Assembly (NCBI RefSeq): GCF_001888165.1
Contig: NZ_CP015455.1
Span: 2,412,001 to 2,476,000 of the forward strand
Direction of reading: 5' to 3'
DNA length: 64,000 nucleotides
From: Syntrophotalea acetylenica
GTDB lineage: Bacteria > Desulfobacterota > Desulfuromonadia > Desulfuromonadales > Syntrophotaleaceae
Position 1 is the stretch's first letter. Each line of letters starts with the position of its first letter. Shown here piece after piece: positions 51,212 through 62,512 of this stretch. The notes below the pieces were generated by a model. That model was not told the origin of the DNA. It did no database searches and saw nothing but the letters and a program-made list of their open reading frames with translations. Made by a program: the position numbers and the translations under genes.

Positions 51212-52864
51212 ATGTACTGTCACCAATGCGAACAGGCGGCAAAAGGCGTAGCATGCACGGTAACCGGCGTATGCGGCAAGCAACCGGAAACGGCGGCGCT
51301 GCAGGACAACCTGCTGCAGGGCCTGCGGGGTCTGGCCTACTACGCCAACGAGGCGCGCAAACAAGGCAAAAAAGATTTGCAGATCGACAAGTTCATGCTG
51401 GCCGGGCTGTTTGCCATCGTGACCAATGTCGACTTCGATCCCAAGCACCTTGAAGAACTCATCGCCCGTTGCTACAACATGGAAAAAAAAGCCATGGATC
51501 TGGCCGGAACCTCCTGCTGCGGCATCGGCAAGCTGGTGAGCGGCATCAAGGAAGCCTTCAAACCCGGGGTGCCGGCGGACGCCAAGGACTGGAAACCGAC
51601 TTCCGATCTGATCAAACAGGGGGAAAGCTACAGCATCGAGCATCTGCACGCCGATCCGGACGTGCGTTCAGCCATTGAAATCCTGATCTACGGCCTCAAA
51701 GGCATGGCGGCCTATGCCCACCATGCAATGATCCTGGGTAAAACCGACGATGAAGTTTTCGCCTTTTTCCACCGGGCGCTGGCCGCCACCTGCGACCCCA
51801 ACCTGGGACTGATGGATTTCGTCAACCTGGCCATGGAATGCGGCAAGGTCAACCTGACCGTCATGGGGATGCTCAACGAGGCCAATATCGGACATTACGG
51901 CAAACCCGAACCGACCATGGTCAACACCGGTACCCGCAAGGGCAAGGGAATCCTGGTTTCCGGACACGACCTGAAAATGCTGGAGGAAGTTCTCAAGCAA
52001 AGCGAGGGCAAGGGCATCAACGTCTACACCCACGGGGAAATGCTGCCGGCCCACGGCTATCCGGGTCTGAAAAAATACAAGCACCTGGCCGGCAACTTCG
52101 GCGGCGCCTGGCAGGACCAGGCCAAGGAATTCCCCGAATTTTCTGGCGCCATTATCTTCAATACCAACTGCATCCAGCGTCCGGCCGATTCCTATAAAGA
52201 CCGCCTTTTCACCTGGGACTGCGTAGCCTGGCCCGGCGTCAGGCATCTGGAAGGATGGGACTTCTCCGAGGTTATCGACAAGGCCCTCGCCTGCCCCGAC
52301 CTGCCCGAAGCACCGGGCAAGGAAATCATGGTCGGTTTCGGCCACGACGCGGTGCTGGGCGTAGCCGACAAGGTCATCGAAGCGGTGAAGGCCGGCGCGG
52401 TAAAACATTTCTTCCTCATCGGCGGTTGCGACGGCGCCAAACCGGGGCGCAACTACTACACCGAGTTCGCCGAAAAAGTCCCCAAGGACTGCGTGATCCT
52501 GACTCTGGCGTGCGGCAAGTACCGTTTCAACAAACTTGACTTCGGCGACATCGGCGGCATTCCACGCCTGCTCGACGTGGGACAGTGCAACGACGCCTAC
52601 AGCGCCATCCAGATCGCCATCGCCCTGGCCGGCGCCTTCGAATGCGGCGTCAACGATCTGCCTCTGTCGCTGATTTTGTCCTGGTACGAGCAGAAGGCGG
52701 TGGTCATCCTGCTGACCCTGCTGCACCTTGGCATCAAGAATATCAAGCTTGGCCCCACCCTGCCGGCCTTTGTTTCGCCGAACGTATTGAATTACCTGGT
52801 GGAAAACTTCAACATCGCCCCCATCAGCACCCCGGATGCCGATCTCAAGGAAATCCTCGGCTGA
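51212..52864 (+). CDS. hcp: Hydroxylamine reductase / hybrid cluster protein
   Basis: A 550-aa Hcp. The N-terminal cluster motif is CHQCEQAAKGVACTVTGVCGK with cysteines at 3, 6, 15 and 21. The hybrid 4Fe-2S-2O cluster ligands are seen in the family blocks with NTGTRKGKGILVSGHD, CIQRP, GGCDGAKPGRNYYTEF, LTLACGKYRFNK and CNDAYSA. It reduces hydroxylamine or nitric oxide and may S-nitrosylate proteins in other organisms. GAGGAGGAAAC precedes ATG 51212. No hcr gene follows; a terminator does. Confidence 0.95.
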   Translation: MYCHQCEQAAKGVACTVTGVCGKQPETAALQDNLLQGLRGLAYYANEARKQGKKDLQIDKFMLAGLFAIVTNVDFDPKHLEELIARCYNMEKKAMDLAGTSCCGIGKLVSGIKEAFKPGVPADAKDWKPTSDLIKQGESYSIEHLHADPDVRSAIEILIYGLKGMAAYAHHAMILGKTDDEVFAFFHRALAATCDPNLGLMDFVNLAMECGKVNLTVMGMLNEANIGHYGKPEPTMVNTGTRKGKGILVSGHDLKMLEEVLKQSEGKGINVYTHGEMLPAHGYPGLKKYKHLAGNFGGAWQDQAKEFPEFSGAIIFNTNCIQRPADSYKDRLFTWDCVAWPGVRHLEGWDFSEVIDKALACPDLPEAPGKEIMVGFGHDAVLGVADKVIEAVKAGAVKHFFLIGGCDGAKPGRNYYTEFAEKVPKDCVILTLACGKYRFNKLDFGDIGGIPRLLDVGQCNDAYSAIQIAIALAGAFECGVNDLPLSLILSWYEQKAVVILLTLLHLGIKNIKLGPTLPAFVSPNVLNYLVENFNIAPISTPDADLKEILG

Positions 52865-52884
52865 TTCGGAAATAACCCACGATC

Positions 52885-52916
52885 AAAAGGCGGCAGGAAA
52901 TCCTGCCGCCTTTTTT
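52885..52916 (+). terminator. Terminator of hcp
   Basis: A perfect 12-bp stem (52887-52898 with 52901-52912) with a TTTTTT tail. Confidence 0.9.
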
Positions 52917-52957
52917 CACAATGCACGGTTTGATGCCTGACAAACCGCCTGCAAAAC

Positions 52958-54526
52958 TCAGAGCGGAAGCCCCGCCGAAAACTCTTCGTGCATGGCCTGC
53001 TGAAACACTACCACTCTGCTTCTGCCCTCCCGCTTGGCACGGTACATGGCGGCGTCAGCTTCGCGCAGCAACTGCTCAATATCGATATGGCCACCTCCAA
53101 CAAAAACCACTCCGATGCTGGCGGCAAAACGCACCGGATGGCCGTTGTGAAAAGCCGGTTCCTGAAGGGATTCCAACAGCCGCGAGGCGAGATGGACGGC
53201 GTCCACCTTTCGTGCCACAGGATCAAGCAGTACGGCAAACTCGTCTCCCCCCATGCGCGCGAGGGTGTCGCTCTCCCGGAAACAGCGGCCGAGGCGCTCC
53301 GCGGCTACCGTCAGCAGTTCGTCGCCAGCGCCATGACCGAAGGTATCATTGATCCGCTTGAAGTGATCGATATCGATCAGCAAAACAGCCAGACCGGCAG
53401 ACTGGTTTTCCCTTAACCTCTGCAAGGCCGAATGCGCACGCTGGAAAAACAGGGAACGATTGCCCAGCCCCGTCAAAGGGTCGTGCAGCGCCTCGTGGCG
53501 CAACGCCTGCTGGACCTTCTGCAACCTGTCCAGGGTCTCATTCATGCTGACGGCAATCATGCCCAGTTCGTCATTCCCTTCCACCGTCAGCCGCAAATCG
53601 GCTTCACCGGCATCGCGGATACGCGCCAGGCCCCGGTCCAGACGTTTCAGTCGCGCCAGAACCAGACGGTGCATGAGATGCATCAGAACTATCAGGAAGA
53701 CCACCGCCGCCGCGGCCAGATTTGCCATCAGATAGTGTTGTCCGGCTTTCCCCTGCCGATAAATCCAGCGAGCATCCTGAACGCGCAGAACAGCCGCCGG
53801 GCGCTTCGCATCGTCGGCAATCAGAACATATCCGCTGATGGCATCCGCGCCTTCCGTGCGAACCGCCACAGGTGAGGCTGCTGAAACGGGCACATCGTTC
53901 GGCCGGGAAACAAGGGAAAGGTTCAACCCGGCAGGCCGCGCGGCCTGCTGCAAACGCCGGTCATCGAGAAAACGGCCTACCAGCAGGGTGCCGCGACCTG
54001 GCCCCATGGCGTTGCTGTTCAAAATCGGCGCGGCGGCAACCAGCAGGGGCCGACCTTCCACGCCTATCAAGCCGCTGGCGGGCGGATGCTTTGCCGAAAG
54101 ACGCGAGAACCTTCCGCTTTCCTGAATTGCGGCGACCCAGGCGGCAGGTGGGGCCGTCACGACATTGCTGCCATTGTGCCAGAAGCCTTCAAACAAGGAG
54201 CCGTCAGGACCAAAATACAGAAACAGCTCGGCATCCAGCTGCAGAAAAGTGGCCACCGGCAGATTGGAACGCACGTATTGCCTGTTGCCATCCTGCATGA
54301 AAGCATAGGTATCATCCCAGTAAGCCCAGTCTCGGACATACAAGGACTGGGTTTCCAGCAGGCTGTTCACCACCCGCCTTGCCAGCTCTACCCGCTGCAA
54401 CATGTATTTGTGTTCCAGCCGTTTGAAACTGCCGAGAAAAATGGTTGAGGATATCCCGTATAAAACGGCATAAAACCCCAGCAAGGTCACGGCAACCAGG
54501 CAAAAGGTTCGCAAACGTAAAGTCAC
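52958..54526 (-). CDS. Diguanylate cyclase with CHASE4 periplasmic sensor and HAMP
   Basis: A 522-aa protein. First membrane helix about 5-30, CHASE4 extracellular domain about 38-250 with the typical VRDWAYWDDTYAFMQDGN near its start, second helix about 268-290, HAMP about 290-345, GGDEF about 350-510. The active site ARMGGDEFAVLL is intact, with LIDIDHFKRINDTFGH. It makes c-di-GMP in response to an unknown periplasmic ligand. GTG 54526 is preferred: GGAGG lies 6 nt upstream; TTG 54532 is the alternative. Confidence 0.9.
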   Translation of the reverse strand: MTLRLRTFCLVAVTLLGFYAVLYGISSTIFLGSFKRLEHKYMLQRVELARRVVNSLLETQSLYVRDWAYWDDTYAFMQDGNRQYVRSNLPVATFLQLDAELFLYFGPDGSLFEGFWHNGSNVVTAPPAAWVAAIQESGRFSRLSAKHPPASGLIGVEGRPLLVAAAPILNSNAMGPGRGTLLVGRFLDDRRLQQAARPAGLNLSLVSRPNDVPVSAASPVAVRTEGADAISGYVLIADDAKRPAAVLRVQDARWIYRQGKAGQHYLMANLAAAAVVFLIVLMHLMHRLVLARLKRLDRGLARIRDAGEADLRLTVEGNDELGMIAVSMNETLDRLQKVQQALRHEALHDPLTGLGNRSLFFQRAHSALQRLRENQSAGLAVLLIDIDHFKRINDTFGHGAGDELLTVAAERLGRCFRESDTLARMGGDEFAVLLDPVARKVDAVHLASRLLESLQEPAFHNGHPVRFAASIGVVFVGGGHIDIEQLLREADAAMYRAKREGRSRVVVFQQAMHEEFSAGLPL

Positions 54527-54762
54527 AAGCAACCTCCGGGGTCCTGTCCGGAAACCGGACCGGCAAAAGCCATGCTACCGGCGGTGCAAACCTGGTCTGC
54601 GCATGCCGATTCCGAACCGCTGCAAAAAAAAGGATGACCCCCATTACCATTGGGCGTCAAACCAGCGGACCTGTTGCTTCATCGACCGACACGACCAAAA
54701 AGTTTAATCCAATGCGGGAAAGGGCGGAAGCAGGTCCGATGCGCAAAATTGATGAAATTTCC

Positions 54763-56277
<1,515 letters not shown>

Positions 56278-56294
56278 TCCATACAGCTCACGAA

Positions 56295-56333
56295 AAACAG
56301 AAAAGCCCGGCTTTTGCCGGGCTTTTCTGTTTT
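56295..56333. terminator. Bidirectional terminator between gdhA and the PEP/pyruvate-binding protein
   Basis: A perfect stem of about 16 bp (56296-56311 with 56316-56331) with A- and T-rich ends, TTTT loop. It serves gdhA on the plus strand and touches the stop codon of the minus-strand gene. Confidence 0.85.
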
Positions 56334-58918
56334 CAGCGACCGAAACAGATCACTTTTTGCGCCAGCACATCGGACATCAACTGCAGTTCGCCTTCGTCCA
56401 GAAACACGACCTTGACAATCTCTTCATACCTTCCGGCGGTCGGCTCCAGGCTCAGAAGGCGGTTCGGGTGCCGATCGAGCAGGCTGCGATTGAAAAAACA
56501 GTGCCCATCTTCGGGATACAACGCCAGATAGAAGATCTCGGTCTCCACCAGATCCTGGAAAAAATGCGATCCGAAAGACAGTTCCGGCATCAGGCCACCC
56601 GGCGGAAATGCCACTTCGACCAGCACGGAAACATTGTTGATTTCGGAAAATCTCACCGGGATGCCCAGCGAAGGGGTGCTGGTTCCCCATCGGCCAGGCC
56701 CCATCAGCAAGGTGGGCAGATCCTGTTTGTCACAGACCTTTTTATTGATCCTTCCCACCAGCCGGGCGATTTCATACTTGTCGGACAGCGGCAGAGGGCA
56801 ATAGCCCTGCGGCTCGATCCAGATGATGCAGTGCACCGGCTGCACAACGTTGCCCCCCATGAAATGCCCTTCTGACTCAAAAAAAACCCGCTCTTGGGGC
56901 AAAGCCTCGGGGATATTGCCGCCCTTCTCCAGACCGCGGGTCTGCAGCGGACGGCACTGGACCAGGTTGATACGGGGCACATCGTCCCCGATGAAATTTA
57001 CCGTAAATTCGATATCCACCGGGTAACAGTAGGTTTTCTCCAGGGTCTTGAGCATGCGTTGCATCAGCTTTGCGAAGCCGGTTTCGGACAACAGCCCTTC
57101 AAACGTCAGCAACCAGGCGGGCCGCGACTTGAGGCCGCGCTCTTCCAGTCGTTGCAGCGCCTCCCGGTCCGGCACCGCGTAACGCTCCAGCTCCATATTC
57201 AGCCGGTGTCCGGCAAGGGTCAGCAAGGATACCGTTTCCGGAGCGTTTTTATTTACATTCAGCACATCGACGTCCCGTTGGGAAAAGCGGCGGAGATCCG
57301 AGGCGTTTTTCTGGGGAATCTTGCCGGGCTGATCCAGGGCGACAATGCGCGGGTAATCGCTCTCCGCGCGGTCCACGGCACGGGTTCCCAAGCCGAGCAC
57401 CAGGCGCAACATGCCGGCCCTGGGATCCATGTCCCGATCCCACACAAAGGTGTTGTAGGAGGCCCCCACCCCGGCCAGTTCCGGAAAATAAAAGTGTTCA
57501 TGGTAGGCTCCGGACACACGCTGCACGAGCAGGGCCATCTGCTCCTGCCGCTTGTCGAGCCCCCTCTGCCGCCGATAGGTCAGGGCATCTTCGCTCATGG
57601 TGCTGGCGAAAACCTGGCGCACCGCATCTTCGAACTGTTCGTAGCGCTGTTCCGGCGCCCCCTGGTTGACGCGGAAGTAACTCTCGTATTTTCCGGCAAA
57701 GGCGTTGCCAAAACTGTCCTCGAGCAGGCTGCTGGAACGCACGATAATTGGATATTGCCCGAAATGTTCGAGCATTTCCCGAAATTTTTCCCGCACCTCC
57801 GGCGGGAACGAGCCATGGCGGAATTTTTCGGCAAGATCGGGGGCATGCCGGAAATAGCCGTCCGGAGTTTTCTGCTGCATCAGCAGTTTCCACCAGCCGT
57901 TATGGACAATATAGGAAAAATAGATATCCGAGGCGATGTAAAAGGAATCGTGCGGTTCCAGATAACGCTGCCAGTCAAAGGAAAAATCACGCAGCAGCAT
58001 ACCGCGGGCCAGCAGCATGCCAACGGCCTTGCCCCCGATATAACCGGTGCCGATAGTGCGCGATTTGATCTCGAGCAAATCCTCCAGGGAAAAATAGCTG
58101 CGCGCCAGGCTCAACATGCGGTCATCGTGCCCGATCATGATGCGGCATAGCTGATCGACCATTTCCTCCTGCTCACTACGGGAGGATGGCGTAGCGGCCA
58201 GCGCTTCGGCCCGCAGGAAAAGGCGATCCCAGTAATCCAGATGCCGGTGGGCGTTCTCGGAATTGCGCAGATAGATCCGGGTCAGGTTGGTGGCATCGTA
58301 ACTGTTGGCGATCGGCACGAAGCATTCATCCTGCTTCACATGGGGCAGAAACATGGTCGGCGAGTGCCGCTGCCAGACTTTCGTGGGGTGCACATGCATG
58401 AGGCCGTTAAACCGGTAGAGATCGAGCAGCACCTGGGTCGTCTCGCGGATCTGGGCAATCGTTTTAAAGGAATGGCTGCTGCGGATCAGTCCGAAATAGG
58501 CCACCGTATCCAATTCATAAAGGTATGGGCATGTCACCTGAAAAAAATTGCCGATCATGGCGTCTGTCGCCCAGGCCAGCAGCAGGTCCGACAGGCAATC
58601 GAACACGTAATACACCCCGGGGCCTGTCTCGGTAAGGATATTATAGACTTTGGTGGCAAAGGGCTCGAACCCTTTATAGGCATCCAGTTTGTGGATGGTA
58701 ACCCCCGGAGCCGGCTCAACCAGAGACGGGTGCTGGCCGAACCGCATATAGACGACCTGCCGGCCCTCGCCCAGCGCCTGCTGCACAAAGCGCTGCGCAA
58801 AATAATCGTAGTCGGCCACGCTGTCGACACGCCACACGACATTGTCGCCCACCCGCAAATGGTCGAGGATATCATCGAGACCAAAGAATCCCGTCGAGGC
58901 AATCGACTGCCTGTTCAT
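56333..58918 (-). CDS. PEP/pyruvate-binding-domain (PPDK_N) protein with a KaiC-like N-terminal domain
   Basis: An 861-aa protein. Residues about 1-260 start STGFFGLDDILDHLRVGDNV, like KaiC/GvpD RecA-type ATPases, but the P-loop GxxGxGKT is missing (VVWRVDSVADYDYF instead). Residues about 290-730 are the pyruvate-phosphate-dikinase N-terminal ATP-grasp-like domain (GYIGGKAVGMLLARG, IIVRSSSLLEDSFGNAFAGKYES, YPVDIEFTVNFIGDD, NLVQCRPLQTRG). The PEP-utilising swivelling His domain and the barrel are absent, so it is not a classical PEP synthase. A C-terminal part of about 150 residues is unassigned. I recall annotations such as PEP/pyruvate-binding domain protein in Geobacter relatives. Confidence 0.75.
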   Translation of the reverse strand: MNRQSIASTGFFGLDDILDHLRVGDNVVWRVDSVADYDYFAQRFVQQALGEGRQVVYMRFGQHPSLVEPAPGVTIHKLDAYKGFEPFATKVYNILTETGPGVYYVFDCLSDLLLAWATDAMIGNFFQVTCPYLYELDTVAYFGLIRSSHSFKTIAQIRETTQVLLDLYRFNGLMHVHPTKVWQRHSPTMFLPHVKQDECFVPIANSYDATNLTRIYLRNSENAHRHLDYWDRLFLRAEALAATPSSRSEQEEMVDQLCRIMIGHDDRMLSLARSYFSLEDLLEIKSRTIGTGYIGGKAVGMLLARGMLLRDFSFDWQRYLEPHDSFYIASDIYFSYIVHNGWWKLLMQQKTPDGYFRHAPDLAEKFRHGSFPPEVREKFREMLEHFGQYPIIVRSSSLLEDSFGNAFAGKYESYFRVNQGAPEQRYEQFEDAVRQVFASTMSEDALTYRRQRGLDKRQEQMALLVQRVSGAYHEHFYFPELAGVGASYNTFVWDRDMDPRAGMLRLVLGLGTRAVDRAESDYPRIVALDQPGKIPQKNASDLRRFSQRDVDVLNVNKNAPETVSLLTLAGHRLNMELERYAVPDREALQRLEERGLKSRPAWLLTFEGLLSETGFAKLMQRMLKTLEKTYCYPVDIEFTVNFIGDDVPRINLVQCRPLQTRGLEKGGNIPEALPQERVFFESEGHFMGGNVVQPVHCIIWIEPQGYCPLPLSDKYEIARLVGRINKKVCDKQDLPTLLMGPGRWGTSTPSLGIPVRFSEINNVSVLVEVAFPPGGLMPELSFGSHFFQDLVETEIFYLALYPEDGHCFFNRSLLDRHPNRLLSLEPTAGRYEEIVKVVFLDEGELQLMSDVLAQKVICFGR

Positions 58919-59012
58919 AGGGCAACCTCCGGGTTGAAGGGCAGTTCATCATGGCGGCAGGGAACACTCGCCCCCCGCGGCAGGCGGGAAAATACCCGCC
59001 ATGGTGTCTGGC

Positions 59013-59040
59013 GATATCAAGTTGCGCGAAACCTGATATC
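59013..59040. promoter_or_regulatory. Inverted repeat upstream of the Fur-family regulator
   Basis: Arms GATATCA and TGATATC, perfect over 7 bp with 14 nt between, centres 21 bp apart. It lies between the divergent PEP/pyruvate-binding gene and the regulator gene and may control either. Confidence 0.35.
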
Positions 59041-59082
59041 ATTTGCACAAAAGCATAACAACAGGTGAAAGGACCCACAAGC

Positions 59083-59562
59083 TTGAAAACCACCCCATGC
59101 CGTGACACCGCGGGCCCGGACCTTGCGGCTTTTACCGAATTCTGCCGTCGGCAGGGCATCAAACCGACCCGGCAGCGCATCGAAATCTACCGGGAGCTGC
59201 GGGCGAGAGAGGATCATCCGAGCGCGGAAATCATCTATGGCCAGGTAAAAAAACGCCTTCCCGCAATTTCCCTGGACACGGTCTACCGCACCCTGCGCCT
59301 TTTTGAACAACAAGGCATCATCTCCCGCGTCAGTGCGCCCGGAGAAAGCATGCGCTTTGACGGCAATCTGCAGCACCACCACCATTTCATCTGCACTGAA
59401 TGCGGCTCGGTACGGGATTTTTACAGCGACGCATTTGACAGCCTCACCGCTCCGGAACAAGTGGTCGAGTTCGGCGACATCCGCTCCGTCCACGTCGAGG
59501 TGCGGGGCGTCTGCCATGACTGTCGAAACAAAACCGGGGAAAAACCACCCCCATCACCTTGA
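59083..59562 (+). CDS. Fur-family regulator, PerR-like
   Basis: A 159-aa protein (165 aa if GTG 59065 is used). The winged helix spans about 12-90 (GIKPTRQRIEIYRELR, HPSAEIIYGQVKKRLPAISL, DTVYRTLRLFEQQGII). The metal-binding part has HHHHFICTECGSV and CHDCRNK, the two CxxC pairs for structural zinc. The run of four histidines and the context (rubrerythrin, catalase) suggest a peroxide sensor of PerR type rather than an iron regulator. TTG 59083 has AAAGGA 9 nt upstream; the start is uncertain. Confidence 0.85.
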   Translation: MKTTPCRDTAGPDLAAFTEFCRRQGIKPTRQRIEIYRELRAREDHPSAEIIYGQVKKRLPAISLDTVYRTLRLFEQQGIISRVSAPGESMRFDGNLQHHHHFICTECGSVRDFYSDAFDSLTAPEQVVEFGDIRSVHVEVRGVCHDCRNKTGEKPPPSP

Positions 59563-59580
59563 CTTTTGGTAGAAATGTTC

Positions 59581-59599
59581 AATAGTAATAATTACTATT
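59581..59599. promoter_or_regulatory. PerR/Fur-type operator upstream of rubrerythrin
   Basis: A perfect 9-1-9 palindrome, AATAGTAATAATTACTATT. It has the AT-rich TAAT/ATTA core and size of PerR boxes. A possible -35 TTGACT (59559-59564) with a -10 TAGTAA at 59583 would place the site on the -10 element. It is about 160 nt before rbr, immediately after the regulator gene. Confidence 0.65.
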
Positions 59600-59757
59600 C
59601 TACATCCGGGTTTCGGAAACAAGGGCAATTCCGCCAAATCCGCATTACGACCCTTGAAATGCATGTTGCATCATTTATTTTTTCAGTTAAGTGTAAGCGA
59701 CATCGCGTTTTCCGACCATGCGTTTTTCACCTGTAACACGATAGAAAGGAACAGCTT

Positions 59758-60330
59758 ATGACCCTTAAAGGCAGCAGAACCGAGAAGAACATCCTTACCG
59801 CCTTCGCCGGTGAATCCCAGGCCCGCAACCGCTACACCTACTTCGCCAGCCAGGCCAAAAAAGATGGTTTCGTGCAGATTGCCGACATTTTCGAAGAAAC
59901 CGCCAATCAGGAAAAGGAACACGCCAAGCGGCTTTTCAAGTTGCTCGAGGGCGGCGAGGTGGAAATATGCGCGGCCTTTCCGGCCGGAGTGATTGGCGAC
60001 ACCGCCACCAACCTGGAGGAAGCCGCTGCAGGGGAAAACCACGAGCACGCCCAGATGTATCCCGGCTTCGCCAAAATCGCCCGGGAAGAGGGATTCGAAG
60101 CCATCGCGGATATTTTCATGGCGATTGCGGTCGCCGAAAAACAGCACGAAAAACGCTATCGTGCCTTGCTGGCCAACATTAAAAACGGCAAGGTCTTCAA
60201 AAAAGACAGTCCGGCGGTCTGGCGCTGCCGCAACTGCGGCTACCTGCATGAAGGAACGCAGGCGCCCGCCGAATGCCCGGCCTGCGCCCATCCCCAGGCC
60301 CACTTCGAACTGCTTGGAGAAAACTACTGA
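59758..60330 (+). CDS. rbr: Rubrerythrin
   Basis: A 190-aa classical rubrerythrin: a diiron four-helix domain (about 1-145; [58 protein letters not shown]) and a C-terminal rubredoxin domain with [12 protein letters not shown] and [12 protein letters not shown] (CxxC pairs). It reduces hydrogen peroxide to water in anaerobes. ATG 59758 follows AAAGGAACAGCTT. It follows the PerR-like gene and the palindrome, and leads rbr-fasciclin-catalase. Confidence 0.95.
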   Translation: MTLKGSRTEKNILTAFAGESQARNRYTYFASQAKKDGFVQIADIFEETANQEKEHAKRLFKLLEGGEVEICAAFPAGVIGDTATNLEEAAAGENHEHAQMYPGFAKIAREEGFEAIADIFMAIAVAEKQHEKRYRALLANIKNGKVFKKDSPAVWRCRNCGYLHEGTQAPAECPACAHPQAHFELLGENY

Positions 60331-60369
60331 AAATTTAAGAAGATTCCCTTCGGGGAGAAAGGAGACCCC

Positions 60370-60798
60370 ATGCCGTCCATCATGCAGACCATCGAGGCCA
60401 ACAGCACCCTCAAAACGCTGGCCACCGCCCTAAAAACTGCCGGCATGACCGACTGGCTGAACAAGCCCGGCAGCTTCACCTTTTTCGCGCCCAACGATGA
60501 TGCGTTCAAACGGCTGAACATCGAAGTGATCATGGAGGACAAGGACAAGCTCGCCACCATTCTGCAATACCACCTGGTGGCCGAAAAACACGCCGCAGCC
60601 GCGCTGGACGCCCAGAACATCTTTACCCTGGCCACTGAAATGGGCAAGAGCCTGTCGGTGTATCTCGATGAGAACGAAATCATGATCGACAACGCCCACA
60701 TCATCGAACCGGACATCGAATGCGCCAACGGTGTCATCCACATCATCGACAATGTGTTTCTACCGCAGCATTCGGGTTGGTATGAAACCACGGCCTGA
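60370..60798 (+). CDS. Fasciclin (FAS1) domain protein
   Basis: A 142-aa single-domain protein. The H1 motif [13 protein letters not shown] (about residues 36-48), the YHLVAEK centre and the H2-like [16 protein letters not shown] are typical FAS1. There is no signal peptide, so it seems cytoplasmic, unlike most secreted fasciclin proteins. GGAGAAAGGAGACCCC precedes ATG 60370. It lies between rubrerythrin and catalase in the same direction, suggesting a stress-related role, which is inference. Confidence 0.85.
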   Translation: MPSIMQTIEANSTLKTLATALKTAGMTDWLNKPGSFTFFAPNDDAFKRLNIEVIMEDKDKLATILQYHLVAEKHAAAALDAQNIFTLATEMGKSLSVYLDENEIMIDNAHIIEPDIECANGVIHIIDNVFLPQHSGWYETTA

Positions 60799-60872
60799 GA
60801 TGGCTTTTTATAGCCGGGTTCGGGTCAAACCTTACGGAAAGAATGCGTCAGATACGCAAAAAGGAGTTTTCC

Positions 60873-62348
60873 ATGGCAGAGGATAAATCCGACAAGTCGA
60901 AAAAACTCACCACCAACGCCGGCGCTCCCGTGGTGGACAACAACAACATCATGACCGCCGGTCCGCGCGGCCCGGTGCTGCTGCAGGACACCTGGTTTCT
61001 GGAAAAAATGGCCAATTTCGACCGCGAGGTGATCCCCGAACGCCGCATGCATGCCAAAGGGTCGGGGGCTTACGGCGTTTTTACCGTAACGCATGACATC
61101 ACCAGCTACACCAAAGCGAAAATTTTCTCCGAGGTCGGCAAGAAAACCGAGATGTTCGTGCGTTTCTCCACCGTCGCAGGCGAGCGCGGTGCGGCCGACG
61201 CCGAGCGGGATATCCGTGGCTTTGCCATGAAGTACTACACTGAAGAAGGCAACTGGGACCTGGTCGGCAACAACACGCCGGTGTTTTTCCTCAAGGATCC
61301 GCTGAAATTCCCCGACCTCAACCATGTGGTCAAGCGCGATCCCCGCACCAACCTGCGCAGCGCCAAAAACAACTGGGATTTCTGGACCCTGCTTCCCGAA
61401 GCCTTGCACCAGGTGACCATCACCATGAGCGACCGCGGAATCCCCTGCTCCTACCGGCACATGAACGGCTACGGCAGCCATACCTACAGCCTTATAAACG
61501 CCAAGAACGAGCGTTTCTGGGTCAAGTTCCATTTCAAGACCCGGCAGGGCATCAAGTGCCTGACCGACTGCGAGGCCGAAGCAGTGATCGGCAAGGACCG
61601 GGAAAGCAATCAGCGCGATCTTTACGAAAGCATCGAGAAAGGCGATTTTCCGGGCTGGAAGATGCAGATCCAGATCATGACCGACGAGCAGGCGCGCACC
61701 TGTCCCTTCAACCCCTTCGACCTGACCAAGGTCTGGCCCCACGGCGACTACCCGGTAATGGATGTCGGTGAATTCGAACTCAACCGCAACCCGGACAACT
61801 ACTTCGCCGAAGTCGAACAGGCGGCGTTCAACCCGGCCAACATCGTACCGGGCATCGGCTATTCGCCGGACAAGATGCTGCAAGGGCGACTGTTTTCCTA
61901 TGGGGATGCACAACGCTACCGGCTCGGCGTCAACCACCACCTGATCCCGGTCAACCGCCCCCGCTGCCCGTTCCACAGCTACCATCGCGACGGTCAGATG
62001 CGCGTCGATGGCAACTACGGCAGTACGCTCGGTTATGAGCCCAACGGCTACGGCGAATGGCAGGAACAGCCCGAATACGCCGAACCGCCGCTGGAACTCT
62101 CGGGGGCGGCGGCGCACTGGAACCACCGGGAAGATAATGACGATTACTACAGCCAACCGGGCGACCTGTTCCGACTGATGAGCCCCGAACAGCAGCAGGC
62201 CCTGTTCGGCAACACCGCCCGCGCCATGGGGGACGCCCCGCGCGAAATCAAGATCCGCCACATCGGCAACTGCATGAAAGCCGATCCGGCCTATGGCCGG
62301 GGCGTCGCCGAAGCCATGGGCATTCCGCTGGAGGAGATCCCCGAATAA
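60873..62348 (+). CDS. katA: Monofunctional haem catalase
   Basis: A 491-aa clade-type small-subunit catalase. Active-site His is in [12 protein letters not shown], the Asn in VGNNTPVFF, the proximal haem Tyr in [29 protein letters not shown] is the conserved substrate channel block. It splits hydrogen peroxide to water and oxygen. ATG 60873 follows AAAAGGAGTTTTCC; the in-frame ATG 60843 is less likely. Catalase, rubrerythrin and PerR together give two peroxide-defence routes, one oxygen-forming and one reductive. Confidence 0.95.
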   Translation: MAEDKSDKSKKLTTNAGAPVVDNNNIMTAGPRGPVLLQDTWFLEKMANFDREVIPERRMHAKGSGAYGVFTVTHDITSYTKAKIFSEVGKKTEMFVRFSTVAGERGAADAERDIRGFAMKYYTEEGNWDLVGNNTPVFFLKDPLKFPDLNHVVKRDPRTNLRSAKNNWDFWTLLPEALHQVTITMSDRGIPCSYRHMNGYGSHTYSLINAKNERFWVKFHFKTRQGIKCLTDCEAEAVIGKDRESNQRDLYESIEKGDFPGWKMQIQIMTDEQARTCPFNPFDLTKVWPHGDYPVMDVGEFELNRNPDNYFAEVEQAAFNPANIVPGIGYSPDKMLQGRLFSYGDAQRYRLGVNHHLIPVNRPRCPFHSYHRDGQMRVDGNYGSTLGYEPNGYGEWQEQPEYAEPPLELSGAAAHWNHREDNDDYYSQPGDLFRLMSPEQQQALFGNTARAMGDAPREIKIRHIGNCMKADPAYGRGVAEAMGIPLEEIPE

Positions 62349-62512
62349 GCGTCATCGCACGGCAAGGGCACTCTCCAAAAAGATGGAAGACCTGTCGTTT
62401 ATGGCCGGGGCCAGGTTGCCTGAGCGCACCGAAACCCCGGCCTTTTTATGGGGACCGCCTCTTGCGCGAGGGCCCCATCGAAATCCAACTTTCAGATCCG
62501 GGATGGTTCTTT

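Noticed and set aside
56894-58150. 418-codon open frame antisense to the PEP/pyruvate-binding gene
   Set aside because: No ribosome site or recognisable motif; the opposite strand holds a clear protein.
60825-62261. 478-codon open frame antisense to catalase
   Set aside because: Codon-position shadow of a GC-rich gene; composition is Gly/Val/His-rich with no family likeness, and the catalase frame on the other strand is certain.
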